From an uncultured Polyangiaceae bacterium (GTDB lineage Bacteria; Myxococcota_A; Polyangia; Polyangiales; Polyangiaceae), in NCBI GenBank assembly GCA_938004815.1, contig CALKVR010000903.1, positions 1-7,063 of the forward strand: a stretch of 7,063 nt of DNA. Direction: 5' to 3'. Positions 1 to 5,718 of this stretch are shown in pieces (position 1 is the stretch's first letter; each line of letters begins with the position of its first letter). Both the position numbers and the translations under genes were made by a program. Under the pieces are notes generated by a model. It searched no databases, was not told where the DNA came from, and saw only the letters and a list, made by a program, of their open reading frames with translations.

Positions 1-1
1 G

Positions 2-412
2 CGCCGGCGCGTCTTCATCGACGGCATCGAAGGGTTCCGGACCGCGGCCGTGTACCCCGAGCGCGTTCCGCGGTTTCTATCGGCGCTGACCAACCAGTTG
101 CGCACGCTCGACGTCACGACGCTGGTGAGCGAAGAGCTCGATCTGTTCACGCCGATGATCCAGATGCCGAACCCCGAGCTCGGCAACGTGGTCGAGTCGG
201 TGATCCTGCTCCGGTACGTCGAGCTCCGCTCTCAGCTTCATCGGCTCATCTCTATCCTCAAGATGCGCGAGAGCATCTACGAGACATCGATCCGCGAGTT
301 CAAGATCACCGACGACGGTATCGAGGTGTCGGCGTCGTTCGACACCGCCGAACAGATTCTGACCGGTACCGGCATCATGAGAGGCTCGCGCAGCGGCGAG
401 GGGGCACCGTGA
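2..412 (+). CDS. KaiC/RAD55-family RecA-like ATPase, C-terminal part (5' end outside window)
   Basis: The reading frame is open from the left edge and gives 136 residues before a TGA stop, so only the C-terminal end is visible. It begins with a hydrophobic strand ending in Asp (RVFIDGIEGF, residues 3-12), resembling the Walker B strand of RecA-like ATPases. The KaiC-family tail follows: LLRYVEL at 69-75, a KMRES segment at 87-91 in the place of the usual K-x-R-x-S-x-H, and IREFKITDDGIEV at 97-109. In KaiC and its relatives this region lines the subunit interface of an ATP-binding hexamer. The Walker A motif and any autophosphorylation sites are off the window, so whether it has one or two ATPase domains cannot be told. 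A GTG at 50 is in frame, but homologous sequence continues upstream, so it is not the start. The stop overlaps the next gene, a receiver protein, which suggests a KaiC-like ATPase/response-regulator signalling unit. It is a KaiC-like protein, not evidence of a circadian clock. Confidence 0.85.
   Translation, partial: RRRVFIDGIEGFRTAAVYPERVPRFLSALTNQLRTLDVTTLVSEELDLFTPMIQMPNPELGNVVESVILLRYVELRSQLHRLISILKMRESIYETSIREFKITDDGIEVSASFDTAEQILTGTGIMRGSRSGEGAP
398..404 (+). promoter_or_regulatory. Ribosome binding site for the receiver gene
   Basis: A purine-rich GAGGGGG lies 4 bases before the GTG at 409, inside the end of the KaiC-like gene. It supports the GTG start and the 4-base overlap. Confidence 0.6.
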
Positions 413-777
413 ACATCGTCGTCGTCGACGACGAGCACGATCTCGCCGCGTGCATCGAGGGCATCCTGTGCGACGAGGGGTACACCGTGGTCACCTTCGC
501 GGACGGTCGGGCTGCGCTCGACTACCTGTCGAGCAACCGACCCGACCTCGCGCTCATCGACGTCATGATGCCGGTCATGACCGGCCTCGAGCTCCTCGAG
601 GCGCTCTCGGCGCACGAAGGCTTGGAGGGGATGCCGGTGGTCGTGATGAGCGCCGTCGAGCAGCGCGCGGCCGAGCTCGGCCGGCTCGGTTCCGGCCGTT
701 CGGTCAGCTTCATGCGAAAGCCATTCACCGCCGACCGTCTGCTCCAAGCGGTGAAGAAGGCAAAGGCAGCGGCGTGA
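409..777 (+). CDS. Single-domain response regulator (receiver only)
   Basis: This 122-residue protein is one CheY-like receiver domain with no output domain. All the standard residues are present: the acidic pair D7-D8 (VVDDE), the phospho-acceptor D51 in LIDVMMP, S81 in the conserved Thr/Ser position, and K104-P105 in the FMRKPF motif. Phosphorylation at D51 by a histidine kinase would be expected. The start is a GTG that shares four bases (GTGA) with the stop of the upstream KaiC-like gene and has a good Shine-Dalgarno sequence, so the two are almost certainly co-translated. With no DNA-binding or enzymatic domain it must act by protein contact or as a phosphate relay. The KaiC-like ATPase is the obvious candidate partner, although nothing in the sequence proves this. 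The cognate kinase is not obvious in the window, because the hybrid protein encoded at 1684-3114 has its own receiver and lacks an ATPase domain. Confidence 0.93.
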   Translation: MNIVVVDDEHDLAACIEGILCDEGYTVVTFADGRAALDYLSSNRPDLALIDVMMPVMTGLELLEALSAHEGLEGMPVVVMSAVEQRAAELGRLGSGRSVSFMRKPFTADRLLQAVKKAKAAA

Positions 778-780
778 GCC

Positions 781-820
781 GTTGCGAACGCCGTCGAGCG
801 GTTGCGTAAAAAGTCGAGCG
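781..820 (+). repeat. 20-bp imperfect tandem direct repeat
   Basis: Two adjacent 20-base units (781-800 and 801-820) share the pattern GTTGCG-N6-GTCGAGCG and match at 15 of 20 positions; only the six-base middle differs. The repeat starts 3 bases after the stop of the receiver gene and ends about 90 bases before the SRPBCC gene. A repeat period of about two helical turns would place both copies on the same face of DNA, as at activator-type binding sites. Its function is unknown. Confidence 0.5.
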
Positions 821-841
821 GCCTTGTCGATCTGGCGCCCC

Positions 842-862
842 GTCGTCGGTCGTCACGACGAC
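842..862. repeat. Inverted repeat, 7-bp arms
   Basis: GTCGTCG (842-848) is complementary to CGACGAC (856-862) across a 7-base loop. It could form a hairpin in the gap between the receiver gene and the SRPBCC gene. No T-run follows, so an intrinsic terminator is not well supported. An operator or a chance repeat in GTC-rich sequence are alternatives. Confidence 0.35.
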
Positions 863-897
863 AGTGCGAAACCGCTCGCAGCCGCGGGCACCAAATC

Positions 898-904
898 GAG
901 GAGA
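898..904 (+). promoter_or_regulatory. Ribosome binding site deciding the SRPBCC start
   Basis: GAGGAGA ends 7 bases before the ATG at 912. This is ideal spacing and picks that ATG over the in-frame GTG at 864, which has no comparable site. Confidence 0.75.
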
Positions 905-911
905 AACCGTC

Positions 912-1358
912 ATGGCCGAGAACACCGTCAAGCTTCACCGGGTCCTTCGGGCGTCCCCCGAGCGCGTCTACCGGGCCTTTCTCGATGGCGACGCGATGGC
1001 CAAATGGCTGCCGCCCCACGGCTTCACGGGCAAGGTGCACCACATCAAGCCCGAGGTGGGCGGGACGTACAAGATGTCGTTCACGAATTTCACGACCGGG
1101 CACAGCCACTCGTTCGGGGGCGAGTTCCTCGAGCTCGTCGCGAATGAGCGCCTACGCTACACCGACAAGTTCGACGATCCGAACCTCCCGGGGCAGATGG
1201 TCACGACGGTGACCCTCGAGAAGGTCTCGGTGGGCACCGAGCTGACGGTCGTGCAAGAGGGCATCCCGGCGCCGATCCCGGTCGAGGCTTGCTACGTCGG
1301 GTGGCAACAGTCGCTGATGCTCCTGGGCCAGCTGGTGGAGGCCGAGATCAAAGACTGA
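912..1358 (+). CDS. SRPBCC-fold (AHSA1/START-like) protein
   Basis: The 148-residue protein has the shape of the AHSA1-like branch of the SRPBCC (Bet v1-like) superfamily. It opens with a strand and a helix, HRVLRASPERVYRAFLDGDA (9-28), followed by the characteristic AMAKWLPP (28-35). A run of strands around a GGTYKMSF turn (50-57) comes next, then the GGEFLELVANERLRYT segment (69-84), and a long C-terminal helix beginning near GWQQSLMLLGQLVEAE (130-145). Family members form a deep hydrophobic cavity for small ligands, and many are stress- or toxin-response proteins of unknown ligand; no catalytic residues can be assigned. Residues 42-66 contain several His (HH at 43-44, H64, H66) that might bind metal, but this is speculative. 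The start at 912 is chosen from its strong Shine-Dalgarno and the absence of homology-like sequence upstream. It sits alone, 134 bases after the receiver gene, so it may have its own promoter. Confidence 0.85.
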   Translation: MAENTVKLHRVLRASPERVYRAFLDGDAMAKWLPPHGFTGKVHHIKPEVGGTYKMSFTNFTTGHSHSFGGEFLELVANERLRYTDKFDDPNLPGQMVTTVTLEKVSVGTELTVVQEGIPAPIPVEACYVGWQQSLMLLGQLVEAEIKD

Positions 1359-1420
1359 GCGTCTCGTCGACTTGCAAAGTCTGCTTGCTCCTTTTTTGCC
1401 CGGCACGCGATTGACGCTGC

Positions 1421-1669
1421 ATGTCGAAGGTGAAGCGCGTCGTGCTCGACTTCTCGCGTGCCAAGAAAAGGGCACGATACGCGAGCATGCATGACGTCTC
1501 GGCCGTGGCGCGACGCGGGGACACGATCTTCCTCGCCTCCGGCCACCCCGAGGGGATCTGTCTGTTCAAGCGCGGTGGCAAGCGCGGGTTGCTCGTCGTC
1601 TACGACGCCCCCGCCGAGAGCCGCCTCACCAAGACCACGGTCGAAGCCGACGTCTTTCCGCTCGAGTGA
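1421..1669 (+). CDS. Small basic protein of unknown function
   Basis: This 82-residue reading frame matches no family that I recognise. Third codon positions are overwhelmingly G or C, as in the neighbouring genes, which favours a real gene. The first third is basic (KVKR at 3-6, RAKKRAR at 13-19). The middle and end look like a small beta-rich fold: RRGDTIFLASGHPEGICLFK at 32-51, then GLLVVYDAP at 56-64. There is no signal peptide or membrane segment. No clear Shine-Dalgarno precedes the ATG, so initiation may be leaderless or weak. It lies 62 bases after the SRPBCC gene and ends 14 bases from the converging stop of the hybrid signalling gene, with no obvious terminator between. A DNA- or RNA-associated role would suit the charge but is only a guess. 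Confidence 0.6.
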   Translation: MSKVKRVVLDFSRAKKRARYASMHDVSAVARRGDTIFLASGHPEGICLFKRGGKRGLLVVYDAPAESRLTKTTVEADVFPLE

Positions 1670-1683
1670 CGCTCTGCGCGCGG

Positions 1684-3114
1684 TCAGCCGCCCATGGCAG
1701 CCTGGACATGGGCGATGAGCTCGGCGGACGAGAACGGCTTCTGAAGGAGGGCGAAGTCGGCGTCGGATACCGCGCGGCGCAGGATCTCGTCGTCGGTGAA
1801 GCCGGAGATGAACGCTACCTTGAGATCGCCGCGTACGGCGCGCGCGCGCGCGGCCAGGTCACGCCCACCCATCTCCGGCATGATGACGTCCGTCAGCAAG
1901 AGGTCGACGTCGGGCTCACCCGCGAGCAATGCGAGCGCCTCGGGACCGGACGACGCGGCGAGGACACGGTAGCCGCGCCGCGCGAGGATCGCGGCCGTCG
2001 CCCGGCGTACCGCGTCTTCGTCGTCGACCACGAGGATCGTCTTGCCCGTCTGCGCCGCCGGGGGCCTCGGCTGCGAGGGCAGAGCGACTTCGGGTGCCGG
2101 TGCCCGCTCGGCCTTGGAGCGCGCGGCCGCGGGCTCGGCGATTGCGGCGAGCTCGCGCGTGAGCGAGTAGCCCCGCCGGGCCGCCGCGGCGATCTCGTCG
2201 AGCGCGAGGCGCTTGTCGTCGTCGCCGTCGTCGACCTCGTCGCGCAGCAGCGAGGCGTACGCGAGGATCGCGCCGAGGACGTTGTTGAAGTCGTGGGCGA
2301 CGCCGGCGGCGAGGTGTGCGACCGCCTGGCGCTTGAGCGATTGGCGCAGCTCTTCTTCGGCTCGCTTGCGCTCGGTGACGTCGGACAAGACGCCGAGCAC
2401 GAACTGTGGATTGCCTTCGCTGTCCCGCACCGCGAGCGCGGTGTTCTGGATCCAAATCGTCTGACCGTCAGGCCGGACCATGCGGTACTCCACGTCGATG
2501 GGCGCAGAGGTCTTCGTCGGATCGAACCTGGACTGCTCGGCGACGACGCGATCGCGGTCCTCGGGATGGAGCATGCTGCGCCAGCGCTCGGGGCTCCCGA
2601 AGAACCCCTCGGGCTCGATGCCGAGCACGGTCTTCACCTGAGGGCTCACGAACCAAGCGACGCCGCCTGGCGCATCGAGCTTGCGGTAGTAGGTCACGGC
2701 GGGGAGTTGCTCGACGAGGGTTCGATAGATCGACTGCTGGGCGCTGGCGGCCTCTTTCTGCGCGAGGGCCTGGATGGTCTGCCCAACGAACGCGCCGAGC
2801 AGGACGGCGCTCTCGATCTCGTGCGGTGCGAAGGCCGGCTGGCTTCGAGTGGCCATGAGCCAGCTTTCGGCGCCCGCAATTCGCGCGACGAGCCCGTATC
2901 CTTCGCCTGCACCGATGTCCGCGCGTGCGTCTCTCAGCTCGGAGGCGCGGCCCGTCCACGCGGGCAGGTCGCCGGCAGGCGCGGGGGCTTGCGCCATCAC
3001 GACCACCGTCTCTGCGCCCGAGATCGTGCGCACCGCGGCGACGGCGGCCTCGAGGATCGCCGTCGGCGACGGCGCCGCTGCGATCCGCTCGAGCGCAGCC
3101 GCGAGCTCGCTCAC
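1684..3114 (-). CDS. GAF-PAS-DHp-receiver hybrid signalling protein lacking a kinase ATPase domain
   Basis: The 476-residue product has four parts. Residues 1-120 look like a GAF sensor. Residues 127-253 form a PAS/PAC domain, with WFVSPQVKTVLGIEPE at 154-169, SMLHPEDRDRV at 180-190 and the PAC ending GVLSDVTERKRAEEEL at 241-256. A histidine dimerisation helix follows with the H-box GVAHDFNN, phosphorylatable H274. A receiver starts near 357, with D364-D365, phospho-acceptor D409 in LLTDVIMPEMGG, S437 and K459-P460. Proteins of this type normally place an HATPase_c domain of well over 100 residues between the helices and the receiver. Here only an Ala/Pro-rich linker (about 325-356) is present, with no N, G1, F or G2 box. 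The reading frame is intact, so it is not a simple frameshift. It probably cannot autophosphorylate; it may be a phospho-relay or sensor scaffold. No membrane segments are visible, so it should be cytosolic. The start is GTG with a weak AGG upstream, and an in-frame TGA at 3142-3144 rules out a longer protein. Confidence 0.88.
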   Translation of the reverse strand: MSELAAALERIAAAPSPTAILEAAVAAVRTISGAETVVVMAQAPAPAGDLPAWTGRASELRDARADIGAGEGYGLVARIAGAESWLMATRSQPAFAPHEIESAVLLGAFVGQTIQALAQKEAASAQQSIYRTLVEQLPAVTYYRKLDAPGGVAWFVSPQVKTVLGIEPEGFFGSPERWRSMLHPEDRDRVVAEQSRFDPTKTSAPIDVEYRMVRPDGQTIWIQNTALAVRDSEGNPQFVLGVLSDVTERKRAEEELRQSLKRQAVAHLAAGVAHDFNNVLGAILAYASLLRDEVDDGDDDKRLALDEIAAAARRGYSLTRELAAIAEPAAARSKAERAPAPEVALPSQPRPPAAQTGKTILVVDDEDAVRRATAAILARRGYRVLAASSGPEALALLAGEPDVDLLLTDVIMPEMGGRDLAARARAVRGDLKVAFISGFTDDEILRRAVSDADFALLQKPFSSAELIAHVQAAMGG

Positions 3115-3140
3115 GGTCGCGGCCTGGGTCGGAGGGTCAT
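3111..3140 (-). CDS. Possible 9-residue leader peptide overlapping the kinase-like gene
   Basis: An ATG at 3140 opens a ten-codon frame (MTLRPRPRP then TGA) whose stop overlaps the GTG start of the hybrid signalling gene as GTGA. It lies a few bases downstream of the predicted transcription start. It may couple or attenuate translation of the main gene. A frame this short can occur by chance, so this is tentative. Confidence 0.25.
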   Translation of the reverse strand: MTLRPRPRP

Positions 3141-3144
3141 TTCA

Positions 3145-3156
3145 CGACAATTGTCG
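3145..3156. promoter_or_regulatory. Perfect 12-bp palindrome, possible operator
   Basis: CGACAATTGTCG is self-complementary over all 12 bases. It sits in a locally AT-richer patch 31-42 bases before the GTG of the hybrid signalling gene and overlaps the predicted -10 element. A repressor bound here would block transcription. No cognate regulator can be named. Confidence 0.45.
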
Positions 3157-3178
3157 CGCGGTTGGCCACATTCGGCAA
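3150..3178 (-). promoter_or_regulatory. Candidate sigma-70-type promoter of the hybrid signalling gene
   Basis: On the minus strand TTGCCG (3178-3173) and GACAAT (3155-3150) are 17 bases apart, each matching 4 of 6 consensus bases. The predicted transcription start is near 3143, about 30 bases before the GTG. It lies just after the end of the AckA-PduL gene and gives the signalling gene its own promoter. Confidence 0.4.
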
Positions 3179-3203
3179 AGGATGCGTGGAGAGCGGCCCA
3201 CGC
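3177..3203 (-). terminator. Weak intrinsic terminator candidate after the AckA-PduL gene
   Basis: On the minus strand, 6 bases past the stop, GCGTGG and CCACGC form a 6-bp stem around an 8-base loop (3203-3184), followed by ATCCTTT (3183-3177). The stem is short and the T-run is only three bases, so termination would be partial. Confidence 0.35.
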
Positions 3204-3209
3204 GGCGCC

Positions 3210-4988
3210 TCAGGGCCCGTCGCCCGGCCGCACGACGCGACGGACGCGGAGGACCGCCTTGCGGGACGGGACGTCGGTGTAGACGAGCGCCCCCTGGGCG
3301 CCCTGGTCGATTTCCGCCGCGTTTGCCTCGTCGGTGTCGATGTGCATTTCGAGCACGAACTTGGGGCTGACACGGATGAGAACGTCGCCGAACGTCAGAT
3401 CGCGCGGGCCGCCGCTCACCTCGACCTCGACCTCGTCGCCGTCCTTGACGCCGTAGGCCTCGGCGTCCCCGGGCGCCATGTGGACGTGGCGCTTCGCGCA
3501 GATGAGGCCCTCGGCGAGCGAGACGCGGCCCTTGGGGCCCTCGAGGACGATGGCGGCGGAGCCCTCGGTCTTGCCGGAGTCGCGGATGGGCGCGTCGACG
3601 CCCAGCTTGAACTCGTCGGTGCGCGATACCTCGACCTGGTCTTTCGGCCGGAACGGACCGAGCAAGCGGACGCCGTCGATGCGCCCGCGCGGCCCGATCA
3701 CGTTCACTTTCTCTTCGCAGGCGTACTGGCCCGGCTGAGAGATGTCTTTGAGGCGCGTCGGGGTCGCCTCGGGCCCGAAGAGCGTCGCGAACGTCTCCTT
3801 CGTGAGGTGCAGGTGGCGCGCGCTCACCGCGATGGGGATAGGCCGAGGCGTGGTGGTTCGCTGCTGCTCCTTCACCAGCTGAACCGCGACGCGGGCCATC
3901 GCCAGCTCCTCGTCGGTCTTGATCGCGAACGCCGCGATGCGAGCGTGATCGGGGGTCAGCTTGGCCACCGGCGTCGCCGGCGACACGTTGGCGGCGGCGT
4001 TTCGATCCTCATCGAGCACGAGGCCGAGGAAGTCGAAGCGCTGCAGGATCCGCTGCCGCATGCTCGCGCTGTTCTCGCCGATGCCGCCGGTGAGGACGAC
4101 GGCGTCGAGCCCGCCCATCGTGGCCGCATAAGCGCCGATGTACTTGCGCACCCGATGCGAGAACACGGTGATGGCGAGGCGACACCGATCGTCACCCTCG
4201 GCGGCGCGGCGCTCGATGTCGCGCAGATCGTTCCCCGCGCCCGAGAGCCCGGCGAGGCCGCTCTCGCGATTCAGGCAGCGATCGATGCGCGCGTGATCCC
4301 ACCCGGCCGCGAGCAGCGCGAGGACTACGCCCGGGTCGATGTCGCCCGACCGCGTGCCCATGACGAGCCCCTCGAGCGGCGTCATGCCCATGCTCGTCTC
4401 GGTGGAGTGGCCGAGCTCGACCGCGCAGGCGCTCGCCCCGTTGCCGAGGTGGAGGGTGACGAGGCGAAGCTCGTTCAACGGTCGCCCGAGCGCGGCCGCC
4501 GCCAGCTCGGCGACGTACGCGTGCGAGGTGCCGTGAAAGCCGTACCGGCGGATGCCGTGGCGAGCCGCTAGCTCGGGGTCGATCGCGTACGTCGTGGCGC
4601 GCCGGGGCATGCGCGCGTGGAACGCGGTGTCGAAGACCGCCACGTGCGCGAGGCCGGGCAGCGCCTGGCGCGCGGCCCGGATACCGGCGAGGTTCGCCGG
4701 GTTGTGAAGCGGCGCGAGGGGAATGGAGGCTTCGATCGCGCGCTCGACGTCGGCGTCGATCAGCACGGCGCCGGTGAAGCGCTCGCCGCCATGCACGACC
4801 CGGTGCGCAACCGCCGTCATGGGGTGATTGCGCGCCCGATCGAGCACGCTCGCGACCGCGCTCTCGTAGGTGGTGCCGGCCTCGCCGACGCGCTCGATCT
4901 TCATGTCGAACAGCGCCTCGCGGGTCGCGGGGTCGACGAGGCGCGCCTTGAGCGTGGAGGAGCCTGCGTTGAAGACGAGGACCGACAT
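3210..4988 (-). CDS. Fused acetate kinase and PduL-type phosphotransacylase
   Basis: This 592-residue chain joins two enzymes. Residues 1-373 are an acetate/propionate kinase: the N-terminal NAGSS (7-11), HRVVHGG (62-68, R63), FDTAFH (119-124, D120), YGFHGTSH (149-156), HLGNG (180-184), GTRSGDIDPG (211-220, R213), GGIGEN (301-306) and the C-terminal TDEE (358-361). After a short linker (about 374-383), residues 384-585 are a PduL phosphotransacylase. It has the metal-binding pairs ARHLHL (H392, H394) and RHVHM (H501, H503), E453, R447, and FVLEMHIDTDEANA (544-557, H549), all in the spacing expected of PduL. PduL would convert acyl-CoA and phosphate to acyl-phosphate; the kinase would then make the acid and ATP, or run in reverse. 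The usual N-terminal encapsulation peptide of microcompartment PduL is absent and no shell genes are nearby, so a cytosolic role is likely. The ATG at 4988 is preferred over the GTG at 5006 because kinases of this family start right before the VLVFNAGSS strand. No strong Shine-Dalgarno is seen. Confidence 0.95.
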   Translation of the reverse strand: MSVLVFNAGSSTLKARLVDPATREALFDMKIERVGEAGTTYESAVASVLDRARNHPMTAVAHRVVHGGERFTGAVLIDADVERAIEASIPLAPLHNPANLAGIRAARQALPGLAHVAVFDTAFHARMPRRATTYAIDPELAARHGIRRYGFHGTSHAYVAELAAAALGRPLNELRLVTLHLGNGASACAVELGHSTETSMGMTPLEGLVMGTRSGDIDPGVVLALLAAGWDHARIDRCLNRESGLAGLSGAGNDLRDIERRAAEGDDRCRLAITVFSHRVRKYIGAYAATMGGLDAVVLTGGIGENSASMRQRILQRFDFLGLVLDEDRNAAANVSPATPVAKLTPDHARIAAFAIKTDEELAMARVAVQLVKEQQRTTTPRPIPIAVSARHLHLTKETFATLFGPEATPTRLKDISQPGQYACEEKVNVIGPRGRIDGVRLLGPFRPKDQVEVSRTDEFKLGVDAPIRDSGKTEGSAAIVLEGPKGRVSLAEGLICAKRHVHMAPGDAEAYGVKDGDEVEVEVSGGPRDLTFGDVLIRVSPKFVLEMHIDTDEANAAEIDQGAQGALVYTDVPSRKAVLRVRRVVRPGDGP

Positions 4989-5018
4989 GGTCACGACCGT
5001 TAGCACAGCTTGGAGGGC

Positions 5019-5033
5019 GCGATCGGTGTGCCA
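5019..5033 (-). promoter_or_regulatory. Candidate sigma-54 (RpoN) promoter of the AckA-PduL gene
   Basis: The minus strand reads TGGCACACCGATCGC from 5033 to 5019. The -24 part TGGCAC matches consensus fully, the spacing between its GG and the -12 GC is exactly 10 bases, and the -12 part is TCGC instead of TTGC. Transcription would start near 5007, about 19 bases before the ATG. Confidence 0.4.
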
Positions 5034-5063
5034 GCGCTCTCGCCGGCAGGTCGCAGGCGCGGG

Positions 5064-5075
5064 TGACCCAGGTCA
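5064..5075. repeat. Short palindrome upstream of the AckA-PduL promoter
   Basis: TGACC and GGTCA flank a 2-base centre, a 12-base near-palindrome about 57-68 bases upstream of the predicted start of transcription. It could bind a dimeric regulator, but repeats this short arise by chance. Confidence 0.3.
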
Positions 5076-5080
5076 GCCGT

Positions 5081-5115
5081 CCGGGGCGGGGCCCGGTGCG
5101 GGCGGTGCGCCCCGG
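5081..5115. repeat. 8-bp GC inverted repeat between the flavin-fold gene and the AckA-PduL gene
   Basis: CCGGGGCG (5081-5088) and CGCCCCGG (5108-5115) are perfect complements separated by 19 bases. The repeat lies 47 bases past the stop of the flavin-fold gene and about 75-110 bases upstream of the predicted RpoN start. It could be a factor-independent-like hairpin without a T-run or an upstream binding site for an enhancer-binding protein. The sequence does not decide. Confidence 0.35.
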
Positions 5116-5161
5116 CTTCGAAGTGGAGTGATCGCCGAGACCGACTCGTGGCTCGCCGGCG

Positions 5162-5674
5162 CTACGCGGCGCCGTGTTCCATGGGCCCGAACCGAATCGG
5201 AACGAACCCGTCGAAGCGAAGCTCCTGGACGAAAGGCATCTCCCTCCACATGAGCTGGTAGCCGCGAGTCCACCGCACCCCGCGGACGCGCCGCTGCCAG
5301 CGTGCAGCCTCGTCGTCGGTGCTTTCGCGGCGCGGGAGCGCGTGGCCCGAGAGGCGCGCGGCGACGAGCCGGTCGAACCGGCCGCGCAGGAGCGGGCCCA
5401 ACCAATGTGAGACGCTCCCGTCGACCAGTAGCAGTTGAAACCTGCCGCCGCGGTCGAGCACGCGAGGCAAACGGCCGGTGAACTTGGGGTGGTAGTAGCC
5501 CCGCGGCTCGTCGCGAGCGAGCACGATGGAACCGATGGGGGTCACGTGCGGCTCGCCTTCGGCGGTGACGGTCGCGAACGCGCCGAACATGACCGACTTG
5601 GACAGCTCGTAGATCGCGGGCCAAGCCGTGCGCAGGCCGCTCTCGCAGCGCGTTTCCGTGGCAGGGGTGTCCAT
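5162..5674 (-). CDS. Pyridoxamine 5'-phosphate oxidase-like FMN-binding split-barrel protein
   Basis: The 170-residue protein has the N-terminal pattern of the flavin-binding split-barrel superfamily: a helix, then a strand pair FGAFATVTAEGEPHVTPIGSIVL (30-52). A later strand set (GYYHPKFTGRLPRVLDRG, 59-76; FQLLLVDGS, 79-87) fits a barrel of this kind. Members bind FMN, F420 or haem and reduce or detoxify small molecules; the cofactor and substrate cannot be read from this sequence. True PNP oxidase of vitamin B6 synthesis is longer and has a conserved C-terminus not seen here. The frame remains open far upstream, but that part runs antisense to the tetR gene; the ATG at 5674 is the first plausible start and has GGAGG only 3 bases before it. 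It is divergent from a TetR-family gene, and an operator-like repeat covers its start codon, so it is probably the regulator's target. Confidence 0.78.
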   Translation of the reverse strand: MDTPATETRCESGLRTAWPAIYELSKSVMFGAFATVTAEGEPHVTPIGSIVLARDEPRGYYHPKFTGRLPRVLDRGGRFQLLLVDGSVSHWLGPLLRGRFDRLVAARLSGHALPRRESTDDEAARWQRRVRGVRWTRGYQLMWREMPFVQELRFDGFVPIRFGPMEHGAA

Positions 5675-5688
5675 ACGCCTCCGTATGG
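5671..5688. promoter_or_regulatory. TetR-type operator 1, over the start of the flavin-fold gene
   Basis: CCATACG (5671-5677) and CGTATGG (5682-5688) are perfect 7-bp inverted arms around 4 bases. The left arm contains the start codon of the minus-strand gene and the centre contains its ribosome binding site, so a bound repressor would cover both. The same motif recurs 48 bases away before the tetR start. Confidence 0.75.
5678..5682 (-). promoter_or_regulatory. Ribosome binding site of the flavin-fold gene
   Basis: The minus strand has GGAGG followed by only 3 bases before the ATG. The sequence is strong but the spacing is shorter than usual. It lies within the operator. Confidence 0.5.
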
Positions 5689-5718
5689 TAGAGGTGTGGG
5701 GCCGGCGCTGGAACGAGT

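Noticed and set aside
782..812. TTGCGA and TAAAAA as a sigma-70 promoter before the SRPBCC gene
   Set aside because: The spacer would be 19 bases and both hexamers are only partial matches.
864..911. GTG at 864 as the SRPBCC start
   Set aside because: The ATG at 912 has a strong Shine-Dalgarno at proper distance, and the extra 16 residues have no family similarity.
1399..1417. CGGCACG..TTGAC before the small protein, resembling a sigma-54 promoter
   Set aside because: The distance between GG and the -12 pair is 9 rather than 10 bases, and the pair is GA rather than GC.
1666..3282. Long plus-strand open frame of more than 500 codons opposite the hybrid signalling gene
   Set aside because: It is the antisense shadow of a gene with recognisable domains; its translation is Arg/Gly-rich low complexity with no family signal. 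The same holds for the long plus-strand frame at 2925-4571 opposite the AckA-PduL gene.
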